Shown piece after piece: positions 22,310 to 33,062 of a stretch of DNA of 64,000 nucleotides. Source of the DNA: Beta vulgaris subsp. vulgaris (Eukaryota; Streptophyta; Magnoliopsida; Caryophyllales; Amaranthaceae); the NCBI RefSeq assembly GCF_026745355.1, contig NC_079209.1, forward strand, positions 44,827,523-44,891,522, read 5' to 3'. A program made the position numbers and the translations under genes. The stretch's first letter is position 1, and every line of letters begins with the position of its first letter. The notes under the pieces are model-generated. The model searched no databases. It worked only from the letters and a program-made list of their open reading frames with translations, and was not told the DNA's origin.

Positions 22310-22802
22310 TTTCTTGAGAAATCAGATTCACCTTTACTATCCACCAGGTTTGTTTGGAAACCTTAAACTTCTTTTTCCTTTAGCAATTGTGATTGCTGAA
22401 ATTCAACAGTCATACCCATGTGAACTAAATGAGTGCCATGTGTGACTTGAAATTTGTAGCCTTTATTTATGTTCTTGTTTCAAACACTATCTTTATTGCA
22501 GTGTTAAGGCACCAAAAGAAGATGAGTGGATTTTGGACCCGGTTGTGATTGCTGATGTGTATAGAAAAGAGGTATGAAGTATCATATAATGAGATTAGTC
22601 ATATTGTGTGCTAATAATTGCAATCTCTTTTGTTCCTGAAGTGCCGTTAGTAATATCATCATATTGTGTGTTACTAATTGCTTATCAGTTTGTGCTTTCT
22701 CCAGGGCCTTGATTTATTGTTGATGCTGGTCTTAGAATAGCTGATCCGTCTACTGTGGTTGATATGACTGGCAGTACTCCAAAAATTATCCTTTTGGGGA
22801 AG
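22310..22802 (+). pseudogene. Captured YrdC/SUA5-type gene fragment (three exons)
   Basis: Three exon pieces with intact splice borders (22310-22347, 22502-22571, 22705-22802; each preceded by AG and followed by GT). They encode SDSPLLSTS, then VKAPKEDEWILDPVVIADVY, then VDAGLRIADPSTVVDMTG with a PKI-x-L-x-GK ending. The PSTVVD motif and its surroundings match YrdC-domain threonylcarbamoyl-AMP synthases (t6A tRNA modification), apparently the C-terminal part of a plant organellar-type homologue. A single T is missing at about 22715 (GGCCTTGATTTATTG), shifting frame. It lies antisense to the Helitron genes and inside the Helitron's inferred ends, as expected of transduplicated gene pieces. Confidence 0.78.
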
Positions 22803-23331
22803 GTATGTTAAATTTCGAGTGAATATATCCATTATTGTACCAATTGAACTACCAACAATTTATGGGATAGTAAAAGAAGCTTTGCTTTAGTTATTCTTTC
22901 AGACATCAGGGGGTTGCATTTACCTTGTGTGATAGCATGTAGCTATTAATTCAGTGTATAGCCTTCATCTTTGATATTGTTTCATGGATAGACATAGAAC
23001 TAAACCTTTCATGAACTCTATGATTCTCACTGATTATGCTAAAATTAAGATTTGTGTGCAAATATTATTCTTCTTTAAGATTGACTTCTTCATGAACAAG
23101 CTTTGGATCGGTATCACTACATGAGTTTTCAGTTTTTGTCTATTGTTGTATATTTGTGTGCTTTTGAATGAAACGAATTATTTGGAAGACTATTCTGCTA
23201 ATCCGAGACACCAATGTAAAACTGCTAGCACACCAACTCATTTTTCGAGAGATATAATTTTTTATTTTAAGAATTATATTTATTATGATTGTGCATGACT
23301 CAATAAAGCTTATTGCTTTATAGTATTACTA

Positions 23332-23684
23332 GCATTGTTTGCATGAGATGCGTGCTTTGGTTTTTTTTCGAGACAAAGACTCGATTTGATTCGATATAAG
23401 TAAGAGTCAAATTTTGAACGTTAGACATACAAAGTATAATTGTTTTAAGTTGCAATATTTGATTGGTTTAGTTGTCTCACTTAAGTCTCTCACTAGTCTT
23501 TTTTTTTTTTTTTAACTTTTCAAAGTTAAATTCTATGAACAAAATAGGAATTGTTTATATTATGATTGTGCATCTAACTCCTAATTTTTTCCTTGATTCA
23601 GATTAAACTTGATTGGACATAGATTAACATATATTAATATTTAAGATACATATTCAGTAGAAAGTATATTGATTTGTACCATAA
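23332..23684. other. Spacer between two Helitrons
   Basis: AT-rich. A segment at about 23545-23620 (CCTTGATTCAGATTAAACTT) is closely similar to 26464-26540, so it is itself repetitive. No gene. Confidence 0.5.
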
Positions 23685-26288
23685 CTAGGTTTTGACCCGT
23701 GCAAAATGCACGGAATTTTTTTATCTATAAATTTTATGATGTTTAATTTCTCCCAAAATCATGGGATGAAATATTAGATTGTGATTTAAACTTTTTATAA
23801 TCATATCGTTTATTAGGAATATTTTAAAATTGACTTATAACACCGTGTTCAATGACTGATGTAGTTAATATTATCGTGCGACGTTGACTAAAAAAGTCTC
23901 TGCTCTACCCATTGCTTCACATTGAGGATCAAATAAAATCACAATTCGCTCCATTATTGAGTTTTAATCATACAACCACTTCTTTTCCCACTTTCAACCG
24001 TCCCTACTTTCCACAGTCACTCTCACCCCACTCTTTTGTTGTCTTGAGATCTCGTGATCTTTATCACAAATAAAATTTGAACCCTAATACTGATAACTTT
24101 TGATATGACTAACTGAACCCATGCAAATTATTACAAATCAAAAATGGAGATTTAAAACATAGCTAGAATTGTTATATTTAATTGAACCTTTCTCCTGAAT
24201 TTGGGCAATATCATATTTAAATAAAATGGAGATTTAATCAAAAAATTGCTACATTCGATCAATTGAATATTATGTTATTAAAGAAAAAAGTTCCCATTCA
24301 ATACCAGATTTATTCGAAAAAAGTTATCCAAAAAGTTTGACCACAGACTCATCAAACACACTTGATATTTTCGAAAATGGAGAAAAAATGAATTTGATTG
24401 TGTTTTTATCCATTGACGTTGGATGTTTGAGATTCAGATGTTATCTACATAAGCTTTTTATATGAAGATGATGATTCACTTTCTAGATGTTCAAATTGAG
24501 ATGGAAAAAGAGAGAATTTTTATGGCAGTGAAGACTGAGAGTTCTAAGTAAGGGTTTGTTACAGTTTGGAACTTTATTAGCAAACTTTAATTTTGTTAAG
24601 ATTATAAATTCGGTTTCTAGATAGAAGTAAGATTCTATGCACCTCTCTTAGAATTTAAAGCTTGTAAGTTTCATACTATTTGACCCATTTTTTTATTTAA
24701 TTTGGAAAGTAAAATATAGAATAAATTGTATTGTTAATTATTTGTTACATGCACAATTCACCCTTTTTTTCATTTTTATTGTGAGTTTGTGATTAGCTCA
24801 CTGACCCAGGTCAATAATACTTGTAACAAATGAACGGTAATATATAGAAATAAAAATAAATTTATATGTGAAAATATATTATATGACATTTTATCTTTTC
24901 TTTGAGATGAACACCTAGAAATTATGAGCTCTTAAATTTCATATGTATGGTAATATTTTTTTTTTTAGTTGTGATTTGGTTGTTGTGAATAAACTGAACA
25001 AATATACTATATGACTTATAAACTTCACAAAGATACAACTACACTAAAATTATGGACAATAAATTTCAAATAACTTCTATATGTAATTTTAATCTTTAAC
25101 CTTACATAGAGATGTCATACTATTACCAATTAAGATAGCATATTCCTAGCGGATTTTAAATATTATGATGTGATATTTTGTACAATGAAAGCGCGCTACC
25201 CTCCTTTAAGTTTTACAAACCTCATGAGCCAAGTAAAAGTTAACTTTTGTTGAGACTTTGTTATCTTTCTTTATCTATTTATATATTGGCTAATTCATTT
25301 TTTAGTTGATAGTTTAATATTAGGTGTTAGTACATAAGATGTTTAGACTTTTGTGCAAGTATTAGTACATAAGATGTTTATTCTTTTGTGCAAGCTAAGT
25401 GTTAGTACATAAGATGTTTATTCTTTTATGCAAGCTAAGTGTTAATACATAAGATATTTATTTTTTGTGTTATACAGGAGGTGCTAATATCAATTATTAT
25501 TGATTTTATCGTGGACCGTGTTTTGTATTGTTAATCACATTGTAACTCACTAATAATCATCATCGTTTTATGGGATACATTGTAGTCTTTGTAATATATA
25601 TGACGACCCACGATTTTATAGTTTGCAATGAACTTATAATTTTGATGGTATGGATATGTGGTCAATGATCTTATAATTTGAACTTTTAAAAAAAAACCTA
25701 TAATACAACTTATTGTATGATTAATGCGTCCCTTGGTAAACTTTAAGTTTAATATTATAATCTGTTAAGACTTTTGTTTTTGGGTTTTAGAAGAGAGTAC
25801 AACATGTTCATTTAAATAGTTGTAATACCTTAAGTAGTACCTAAAATATCAGCTTCTTGCTATAAATTTATTTCTTAATTAGTGCCAAAATATGTGATTA
25901 TTAAATAAAATATCGAATTTAGGGGATATGAATTTTTATTTAGTTTCTAAAATACCGTATTTAGGGGATATGATTTTTTTAATTAGTGCCTAAAATATCA
26001 GATTTAGGAGATATATTTTTTTTTTTGGCAGTTTTATGATGCATAAGTAATTAGTAATTAATAGCAATCGATTCCTAAAATTTAGTTGATTTACATTTCA
26101 TAACAGAGAACTTACTTAAATAGCTTTCCAATTATTATATCCTTAAAAAAAATGTATAAATGAAATATTTAGAGACAAATACACGTGGCAAAAAATTGTA
26201 AAAGATATTACAAAGGATTGACACATCAGCAATTCAATTTGCTCTTGACACATTAGCAAATCCTTATTGCTTTATAGTATTATATAGA
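23685..26288 (-). mobile_element. Non-autonomous Helitron with both ends
   Basis: On the minus strand it begins TCTATATAATACTATAAAGC (at 26288) and ends with a CCGTGCATTTTGCACGGG hairpin followed by a short spacer and CTAG (at 23685). It sits between A and T with no duplication, the defining Helitron insertion pattern. The 2.6-kb interior is AT-rich with no Rep or helicase and includes a short tandem repeat. Its two ends match those inferred for the 12737-23331 element, so that one may have mobilised it. Confidence 0.85.
25326..25461. repeat. Tandem repeat inside the Helitron
   Basis: Four units of about 34-41 bases built on TTAGTACATAAGATGTTTA with TTTTGTGCAAGCTAAGTG spacers. Confidence 0.88.
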
Positions 26289-26737
26289 TACTCGGATGCA
26301 ATCAGTAGTCATTTTCTATTTTAATTCCATTTTCTATTATTGAATTGGTAGAAGGATGTCAATGCGTTTGGGCTTTTGAAATGATTGATTTGGAGGTAAT
26401 GGGGCAACTAATAACTATACCCAATTTGGCGGATTTAGGGAGATACAATTTTTTATTGTAGAAATTGTTTTTATTATGATTGAACATTTAATTTGACTCT
26501 TAATCATTTCCTTGATTCAGATTAAGCTTGATTGGACTTCCTTATATATCTTCAATCTAACCTTAGCTAAAGGCCCTAATTTAGTAAACCTAGAACGCCA
26601 AATATGGTGTATTTTACAAAGACATGACATATCATTAACATTTAAGTTTGAAGTTTATACAAATAATTGACAAATCAACAATTTAATCTGCTCATGTCAC
26701 CTAAACAAATCCTTATTACTTTATAGTATTATATAGA
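26289..26737 (-). mobile_element. Second Helitron 5' terminal remnant
   Basis: The minus strand from 26737 reads TCTATATAATACTATAAAGT, almost the same as the 5' end at 26288, and is followed by related sequence (AATAAGGATTTG). No 3' hairpin was found for it nearby, so only a 5' portion is recognisable. Confidence 0.55.
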
Positions 26738-27074
26738 TAATTTTGGAACATTAACATTTTTGAGTATCCATGAAGCATGTCTACAATTGTATAAACCCTA
26801 CATTGAATAATTATGTCTTTATATTTAAATCAAATTTGTATCCATATTTCTTTCTCTCAATAGCTTAACAAAATTACTTTATGTTTGTCAACTTTATGAG
26901 CTTTATGAACCGGAAAATAAACTAAATGAAATATATTCAAGCTATATATAACCAAATCCAATCCCTAACTTTATGCATGTTACAAATCATGATATTTAAA
27001 AATGTTATATTATATTGACTGATAACATTACTTATTCAATTTCAATTCAAATTTATACATATTAAAAATTTATA

Positions 27075-27614
27075 TCTATACTAATATATAAAAAGGCGTT
27101 CTTAAGAACGTATATGTGCCATATGTCACTATCCCTCATTCAATAATATTCTATTCACGTCTTTCTCATACAGTAAAAAAAATATTGACGTGAAGATTCA
27201 AACCCACAACCTCAAGTATGGAAGAAAGAGATCCAACCATTACTCCACCATACCATTATTACTTTTTCAATCAAAATTAATGATGATATATGAATGTAAA
27301 ACTTTGACCAAAAAATATTAAAGAAGACGGTCTTATTTTAATATAAAAGTAGACCTAGTTACTAAATAGATTAAACTAGTCACCCGAAAGAAATTAACCT
27401 AGTCACTATTGTGCTAATTCTCGTTTTAATATTGGGCTTACCATTGTCTAATTTTAATTTAAAAGTAGGCGGTCTATTACAAGACAAACTCAACTTTGAA
27501 ATCCATATAATGAATGAGATGCCTTTTTTAAATGAGTATGAAATGACTTATTTAACTACTACTAAATTGTAGCACATAGAAAACCCAGGGCATCATCCGG
27601 GCCAAAAATATTAG
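27075..27614 (+). mobile_element. Possible small Helitron, plus orientation
   Basis: Starts TCTATACTAATATATAAAA after an A. The candidate end has a CCCAGGGCATCATCCGGG hairpin, spacer and TTAG followed by T. The final CTRR is imperfect. The interior holds a diverged repeat shared in inverted orientation with 28700-28890. Boundaries are tentative. Confidence 0.45.
27312..27490 (+). repeat. Interspersed repeat, copy 1
   Basis: Contains AGACGGTCTTATTTTAATAT, GACTAGTT-type words and TAGGCGGTCT. It matches the segment at 28700-28890 in the opposite orientation. Confidence 0.6.
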
Positions 27615-27949
27615 TTATGATCCTTAAAATCGTAACATATATTTATTGAAATATAAAAAGCTACTCGTAAGCAATTTCAATCCTAAATTTTTGCATATTA
27701 AAAATTACAAAAATTATGCTCCTTAAAAGTCGGAAAATACATTCATTGAAATATTATTAAAAGCTACATGTAATCAAATTCAATCCCTAATTCCCCTCAA
27801 AAAAAAAAAAAAAATTTCAATCCCTAATTTTATGCATATTTAAAAAAAAGATATATACCTAATTTGTATAGCTAGATACTTTTGTCTTTTGTCTAATTTT
27901 ATCTTTATATATTTAAATCTATCTCTGTAACTAACTCAAGAACTACATT
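27615..27949. other. AT-rich spacer
   Basis: Poly-A tract at about 27799-27814 and two similar AATTTCAATCCCTAATTT phrases. No gene or recognisable element. Confidence 0.5.
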
Positions 27950-28430
27950 TTTTTTTTTTTGAAAATAACATTAATTCATTGATTCAAAGTCATACGACAT
28001 CTACAATAGAAGTAGAAACTTAACAAATACATATCAAAATGAAATAAATACAACTCTAATATGACAAAACCACGATCGTTAAGTTGATCTAACACTTCTG
28101 AATAGCCTCGTCTTTCACATCGTTGTCTGATACAACCTTCTGCAAGGGGGTCTATCGATCTTTTGTAATTTTGAAGTAGAACTGGATTCAATTCAAGTGA
28201 TTGTAAACCAAGTCTTGACATCTGCTGCAATTTCGATCAACAAATCAACATCTTGAATTACACAAGAACGCAAAAACAAAGTCTCCAAACTCTCAAATGG
28301 AGAGAGATAAAACCCAATATATGGGTAGATATAACCCAATATATGGGTAGGAAAACTCAGAGAGATGAAGTTTATTAGAAACACAAACATAAGAAACTAG
28401 TAACAAAAGGAGAATAGGAGCTTACCATCG
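27950..28430 (-). other. Unrecognised small minus-strand unit with a poly-A end
   Basis: On the minus strand an ATG at about 28428 is directly followed by GTAAGC. An acceptor TTGCAG at about 28226 opens a frame of about 83 codons to a stop near 27976, including a basic segment GCIRQRCERRGYSEVL. Downstream, AATGTTATTTTC runs into an A-tract (27949-27960 as T on plus). It could be a small spliced gene, or a retrotransposed copy or non-LTR element tail. I recognise no family. Purine-rich GA sequence upstream (28470-28520) would suit a 5' UTR. Confidence 0.35.
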
Positions 28431-28699
28431 CCCAAAAGAATGGCCGGTAGCCCCTAGATTGAAAATTAGGGTTTTGTGGGAGAGGAGAGAGAAGAGAGAA
28501 AAAAAAAAAGGAGAGAGAGGAGGCGGAGAGCTGATAGATGACAATATATTGATAACTCAAGTAGTACATGTTAATAATATATAACGATATATATCAGATT
28601 TATTAATATTCTACAACTTTTCTTTGAGGGGAATATTCTACAACTTTTATGAATGAATAGATTTTAATATAAATTAGGATTGCAATGTTCAATTGGCTT

Positions 28700-28890
28700 A
28701 GGAGTTAGTCTTGTAAGAGACCGCCTATTTTTAAATTAAAATTAGGCATTGATAAGCCCTATATTAAAAATAGATTTAGCCCAATAGTGACTAGTTTGAT
28801 TTCTTTAAGTGACTAGTTTAATCCATTTACTGATTAGATCTACTTTTATATTAAAATTAGACTATCTTTTTTAATAATTTGTGTTGGCTT
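28700..28890 (-). repeat. Interspersed repeat, copy 2 (inverted relative to 27312-27490)
   Basis: Contains AAGAGACCGCCTA, CCCAATAGTGACTAGTTTGA and TCTACTTTTATATTAAAAT, the reverse complement of words in copy 1. The pair could arise from two MITE insertions of one family. Confidence 0.6.
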
Positions 28891-30051
28891 AGATATATAA
28901 TTAGTATTAATTTAAAAATTATCATTGATTAGCGTTAATATTTTTTTGAAAAATATTATTATATATTATTATGGCTCATAGTATACATTAGAAAAAAAGA
29001 GTTGATTTATTGTTGTATACTCCAAACAAATGCCAATATATTAAATTATTAATATTTGATTAATGTTCAAAAAATTAAATACATATTATAATTGACTGAT
29101 TGTACTAATTTAGATATTTTTTACCTCACACAAATTGAAAATGATTCAATAGCAATTAAATATGATTAATAGAATATGTACCAATATGAAATTTAAGAAG
29201 TTTTTGCTTAATTATTGAACTTACTTTTTTTAAGGAGTTGTTAACTGCTAAATATATATGAAAATATATTGTCTATTTTATAAAAGTAAGTCATACTTTC
29301 ACATCATTTTGCCATATGAGTCACACTGTTAAAGTAAAAATAATAAAGCAAAGAGATTGAGAAATATAAAAAACCCACGAAAAATACAACATATTTTTGT
29401 CACATATAAAATGATTACGAATCAATCCTTTTATAGTAAACTAAGATACATCATCACTCCTAAAATATTGCAACTAATTTTATTTCGTGGGATGCCTCCC
29501 CATTACTAGCTAGAAATAAGGAAATACATCTCCACTAACAACTCAACTAAATATCTAATGACTCACTAACTTAACTGACTCATTACAAACTAATATTCCT
29601 AAAAGTACTCCAACGAAGTTTGAATGAATAAACCCACACACACTTTCAACCTATTAGATTAGATTATATTTGTAAATATACTGAATCATTCAATTAATAA
29701 TTCGATGGGTTTATTCCAACATCATGATTTAATGAAAATAGCATAAAATCTAAATTTCACATCTAATAATTGTCTAACTTTGCACCCAACCATTTAAATA
29801 TTATGCATGCAATAACTATGGAATATAAATATTATCATATTAACCCAAATAAATCCTGTGTTATTTATACATGGGTCTGTTTGGTAAATTTTTGGAACGG
29901 ATTCAACATTGAAGAATGAAGTAGGATAGGATAATAATTACTCTAAAAAAAATAACAAAGTAGGATAAGATAATGTTATAGGATATGATAAGAATGAAGG
30001 AAATCAATCTAACAAAAAAAACCTATTAGGGTTTAGGTATTTTAAGTTGGT
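28891..30051. other. AT-rich intergenic region upstream of the C2 gene
   Basis: No gene seen. A GGGTCTGTTTGGTAAATTT phrase near 29873 resembles a MITE terminus, but I could not find its partner. Confidence 0.5.
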
Positions 30052-30071
30052 TATATATATATATATATATA
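30052..30071 (+). promoter_or_regulatory. TATA-type promoter element of the C2 gene
   Basis: An uninterrupted (TA)n run about 90 bases ahead of the ATG at 30162, followed by a CCCCACTCCCTC stretch and purine-rich leader. Position fits a plant TATA box, but it is also a plain microsatellite. Confidence 0.45.
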
Positions 30072-30161
30072 CCCCACTCCCTCATGAAGAAGAAGAGTAG
30101 AAGAGGTTTGTAAAACTAGAGAATACTGAAAAATATCATTGGTTTAAACATTGGTTTAAAC

Positions 30162-30836
30162 ATGGAAAGCATAAATCATTCAAGGCAAAATAATATGGAT
30201 GCATGGGTTGTAGAGTTTACCTTACTATCTGGGCAAAGCCTTACACCACCAACCTGGACTGCATGCCTGAATCTCCTGGGGCAAAGGATGCGCGCCTACG
30301 CCGTTGTGTGGATACATGAAGATGCAAAATTCTTTACACGAATCGACGAGATTGGTGGATCACATCCTTTCTGGAACCACAAATTCTTGTTCAAAGTGGA
30401 CAACAAATTCTTATCTGACAAGAATCAGCGTATCAATATAGCAGTATACGCGGCTGGTGCAGGTTTGATGGGTGATGATATACTGATAGGTACTAGTAAC
30501 CTCAAGGTGAATATTAGTAACGTAACACATATGGACCATTATGAAGTTCGTCGATATAAGACTGGAGTTCCCCTTGTCCAAGGCCTCATACATGTTAAGT
30601 CGAATTTGGTGCCCTACAGAGAGTTCTATAATACCATCAATACTGTTTTTGACGAGGCCTTGCGGGATCGTCTCAGTATAATGAGTCTCGATGCTCAGCA
30701 CCAAATCACCCCCAAGTTGCGCTTTCGCTCTTCGGTTCATTGCTCTTTCGTTTATCTTAACTTCTTACTTTTTCTTACTCTTGTTTTTCTTCTCATTTTA
30801 GTGCTTCACATTCCAGTTAAGCCTAGTCATATCTAG
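30162..30836 (+). CDS. C2-domain protein with C-terminal hydrophobic segment, 224 aa, single exon
   Basis: Intact 224-codon frame. Residues about 14-150 form one C2 domain of the small plant SRC2/BAP-like kind: AYAVVWIHEDAKFFTRID, GGSHPFWNHKFLFKVD, then a GDDILIG loop and YEVRRYKTGVPLVQG. Acidic residues in the loops could bind calcium, but I cannot confirm the full ligand set. The tail (about 195-217) is strongly hydrophobic (LNFLLFLTLVFLLILVL) and would anchor it in a membrane. Such proteins usually bind phospholipids and act in defence or stress signalling; that is family knowledge, not shown here. The first ATG in frame is used; a second Met at residue 12 also fits the domain start. It has no close gene neighbour and is flanked by repeats, yet shows no frame damage. 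Confidence 0.82.
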   Translation: MESINHSRQNNMDAWVVEFTLLSGQSLTPPTWTACLNLLGQRMRAYAVVWIHEDAKFFTRIDEIGGSHPFWNHKFLFKVDNKFLSDKNQRINIAVYAAGAGLMGDDILIGTSNLKVNISNVTHMDHYEVRRYKTGVPLVQGLIHVKSNLVPYREFYNTINTVFDEALRDRLSIMSLDAQHQITPKLRFRSSVHCSFVYLNFLLFLTLVFLLILVLHIPVKPSHI

Positions 30837-31800
30837 TTACACCGTCATGAGTATGTTAAGATAGGCCCCCCCTTTTTTTTTCTTCTCCAAAACCCTAGCT
30901 CCCCTACCCCTTCTTCATCAGTTAGGGAAAACTCCTTTTATCCCTTTATTTTCAGTTTTTAGTTCATTTTTTTATTTTGTTAAATAAATTAGTATCTCTT
31001 TATGAGATTCTTTTAGTCTTTTTATGTATGAGAATTTTTAGTTCTTTTTATTGTTTTGTTGAATAAATTTGTATTTCTTTATGGGATTGTTGTGGAGATC
31101 TTCTTCTCTCCTATGGGAGGGAGTCGTGAGTATGATTTTTTTGTTTTTAGGTATGATAAATTATTCTCCTGAAATTCGAGACTCAAGATGGCTCGATGAA
31201 GAATGTTCTTGTCAAATTACGATTTAACCTTTAATTATGTTGTTTGGTCTTCTACTAATATAATTTCTCCCTTGAGAAAAGTATATTCAATACTTAATAG
31301 GCAATAAAATTTTATAACTTCTAAATACTTCTATGTGCTAATAGAAATACTCCCTACTATATCATATGGTGTGGGGCCAATTGAATAAACATCTTTTGCT
31401 TTCAAGATTATCTATATGATTGTGTCCATCAAAAGCTCTCTATACGATTTTTTTAGATTACTATTTTAGTTTTCAAAATTATTGAACTATCAATTTAACC
31501 CTATATTGGCACGTTTAGTAAAAATTCTTGTCCAACAAAAGCTCTTTTCTCATGACTTATAACGCTATACTATACACATTAAACATATCAATAAACTTAT
31601 TTATTTTAAAATGAAGGAAACACGTCCTTAAAAGTTAGATAGTTGGAAATGAAACATAGTTGACGTAAATATTAGTCAGTGGGTAAATATTAGTCAGTTC
31701 AATCACTACTCCCTTCGTTAATACTTCCAAGACAAAATATGTGCCATCATTAGCTTTGAGAGCTGCAGCAGACTATGGCGTGTATTCTAGGAGGATTTAT
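30837..31800. other. Spacer downstream of the C2 gene
   Basis: T-rich 3' UTR-like sequence immediately after the stop, including two similar phrases (TTTAGTTC...GTTAAATAAATT at about 30957 and TTTAGTTC...GTTGAATAAATT at about 31037). No further coding sequence seen. Confidence 0.5.
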
Positions 31801-32354
31801 GGTAGCATGACTATGAGAGAGACGAGGAGTGCAAAGGTGTGGCAGCCCCCCTGCTGGGTGTGTCGAAATAAACGCAGATGTTTGACTTGGTGATGATGGG
31901 TGTAGTGGCACGGAACGGGGTGGGAGATGTCCTATTTGCGGCTACTCCTAGGGTGAGAGTTTGGTGGCCCGTGGAAGTTGCGGAGGGGAAAGCGTTGTGC
32001 CTTGCAATCAAGTTGGCTCGGAGTCATGAGTTACAAAATATTATATTTGAAACCGATTGTCTTACTATTGCTAATAGGTTGTCTAGGGGTGCTATCTTTT
32101 TCTTTGATTTAGATGTTGTGTTAGAAGATGCTTTATTTTTTAGCAAGAACTTTGTTTCGGTTAAGTGGTCTCATGTGCTACGGGATGGTAATTGTGTTGC
32201 CCATCACCTAGCTAGAATTATCCTATTTGGTGTCGAACAACGGTGGGAGTGTCATTGTCCTGCGGAGGTGTCTCCTTATGTTCTTATGGACACTCTGTCC
32301 ATTGATTAATATATGCACGGACTATTCTCCTTTCAAAAAAAAAAAAAAAAAAAA
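31801..32354 (+). pseudogene. 5'-truncated LINE tail with RNase H-like domain and poly-A
   Basis: The plus frame at 31878-32309 includes AEGKALCLAIKLARSHEL, IIFETDCLTIANRLSRG and VKWSHVLRDGNCVAHHLAR, the RVT_3-type RNase H at the end of plant L1-type polyproteins. The HVLRDGNCVAHHLA motif is typical. A 19-base A-run (32336-32354) follows the stop closely, as in a reverse-transcribed 3' end. Reverse transcriptase is absent, so this is a short dead-on-arrival copy. Confidence 0.85.
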
Positions 32355-33062
32355 GTGGCAGCACACAAGTGGTTTTAATGGAACTTTTCACTTTCCACAT
32401 GTCACGCTATTATTTGTCCAAAAAATATTATTTTTGCAATTTTAAAACTTGTATATTGCAAAAAAAAAAAAAAAAAAAATACCAATATTTTTATATTTTT
32501 ATTCTCTATAAATAAACATCTATTTTGATATAATTTCATCATATATTTAAGTTACCCTTCTCTAACTATTATTTAGATATATAGAAAAAATAATACAAAC
32601 ACTATTTGTGTATGGGTTTGCAGGCAAGACCCTTTGGAGTAGGGGGAATGGTAAGGGAAAATCTCCACCGCGAAAGTGTCTCTAGTGGGGTTTGATCCCA
32701 CAACCTCAAGGTTGTGAGATACAAAGCAAACCACTAGACCAAGTACTACTTGGTTGTGTACACGAACAATATATATGTGTGCACAAACAACATACAATGT
32801 TTGTGTATAAATAAATAGTGTTTGTAATATAATGGTTAGAGCAGGGTAAAATAGAAATATAATGAAATTATATATCAAAATGGATGTCTATTTGTAGAGA
32901 ATAAAAATATATGAATATCGATCTATTTTCTATTTTTTTAAAACATATTTTTGAGATATACAAGTTTTAAAATTATAAAAGTAATATTTTTTTTTGGAAA
33001 AATAATAAAATGACACGTAGAAAGTGGGAAGTTTCATTTGAGTCACTTGTGTGCTGCCACTT
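32353..33062. mobile_element. Foldback element with arms of about 250 bases
   Basis: The left end AAGTGGCAGCACACAAGTG is the reverse complement of the right end CACTTGTGTGCTGCCACTT. Matching continues through ATTTTAAAACTTGTATAT, TTTTTATTCTCTA, CATTTTGATAT and CAAACACTATTT words toward the centre. The left arm has an added poly-A run at 32461-32479. The loop contains a SINE-like insertion. Arm length points to a Mutator-like or foldback class. The target duplication is masked by the adjoining LINE poly-A. Confidence 0.8.
32614..32799 (-). mobile_element. SINE-like tRNA-derived insertion
   Basis: On the minus strand, TGGTCTAGTGGTTTGC resembles a tRNA A-box region. About 35 bases later GTGGGATCAAACCCC resembles a B box (GGTTCRANNCC). 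The segment is flanked by TTTGTGTAT on both sides (32605-32613, 32800-32808), a candidate target duplication. It lies in the loop of the 32353-33062 element. There is no clear 3' poly-A. Confidence 0.5.

Larger units (their letters stand above)
12737..23331 (-). mobile_element. Autonomous-type Helitron (degraded, with nested insertions)
   Basis: The 3' end on the minus strand is marked by a CCGTGCATTTTGCACTGG hairpin near 12750-12767, just before CTAC-type terminal bases at 12737-12740. The hairpin closely resembles that of the intact element at 23685. The 5' end on the minus strand is an AATACTATAAAGCAATAAG motif near 23300-23331, again shared with its neighbours, though the TC terminus is eroded. 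Between them lie Rep/helicase coding remnants (14386-22154) and an antisense YrdC gene fragment. Two CACTA elements and a solo LTR account for about 5.3 kb, leaving a native length near 5.3 kb. Confidence 0.7.

Noticed and set aside
27180..27245. tRNA-like phrase GATTCAAACCCACAACCTC
   Set aside because: Resembles a B box but no A box at proper distance or flanking duplication was found; not enough for a SINE or tRNA call.
32573..32878. 101-codon minus frame
   Set aside because: It overlaps the tRNA-like B box (reads VGSNPTR), a known artefact of translating SINE/tRNA-like sequence.
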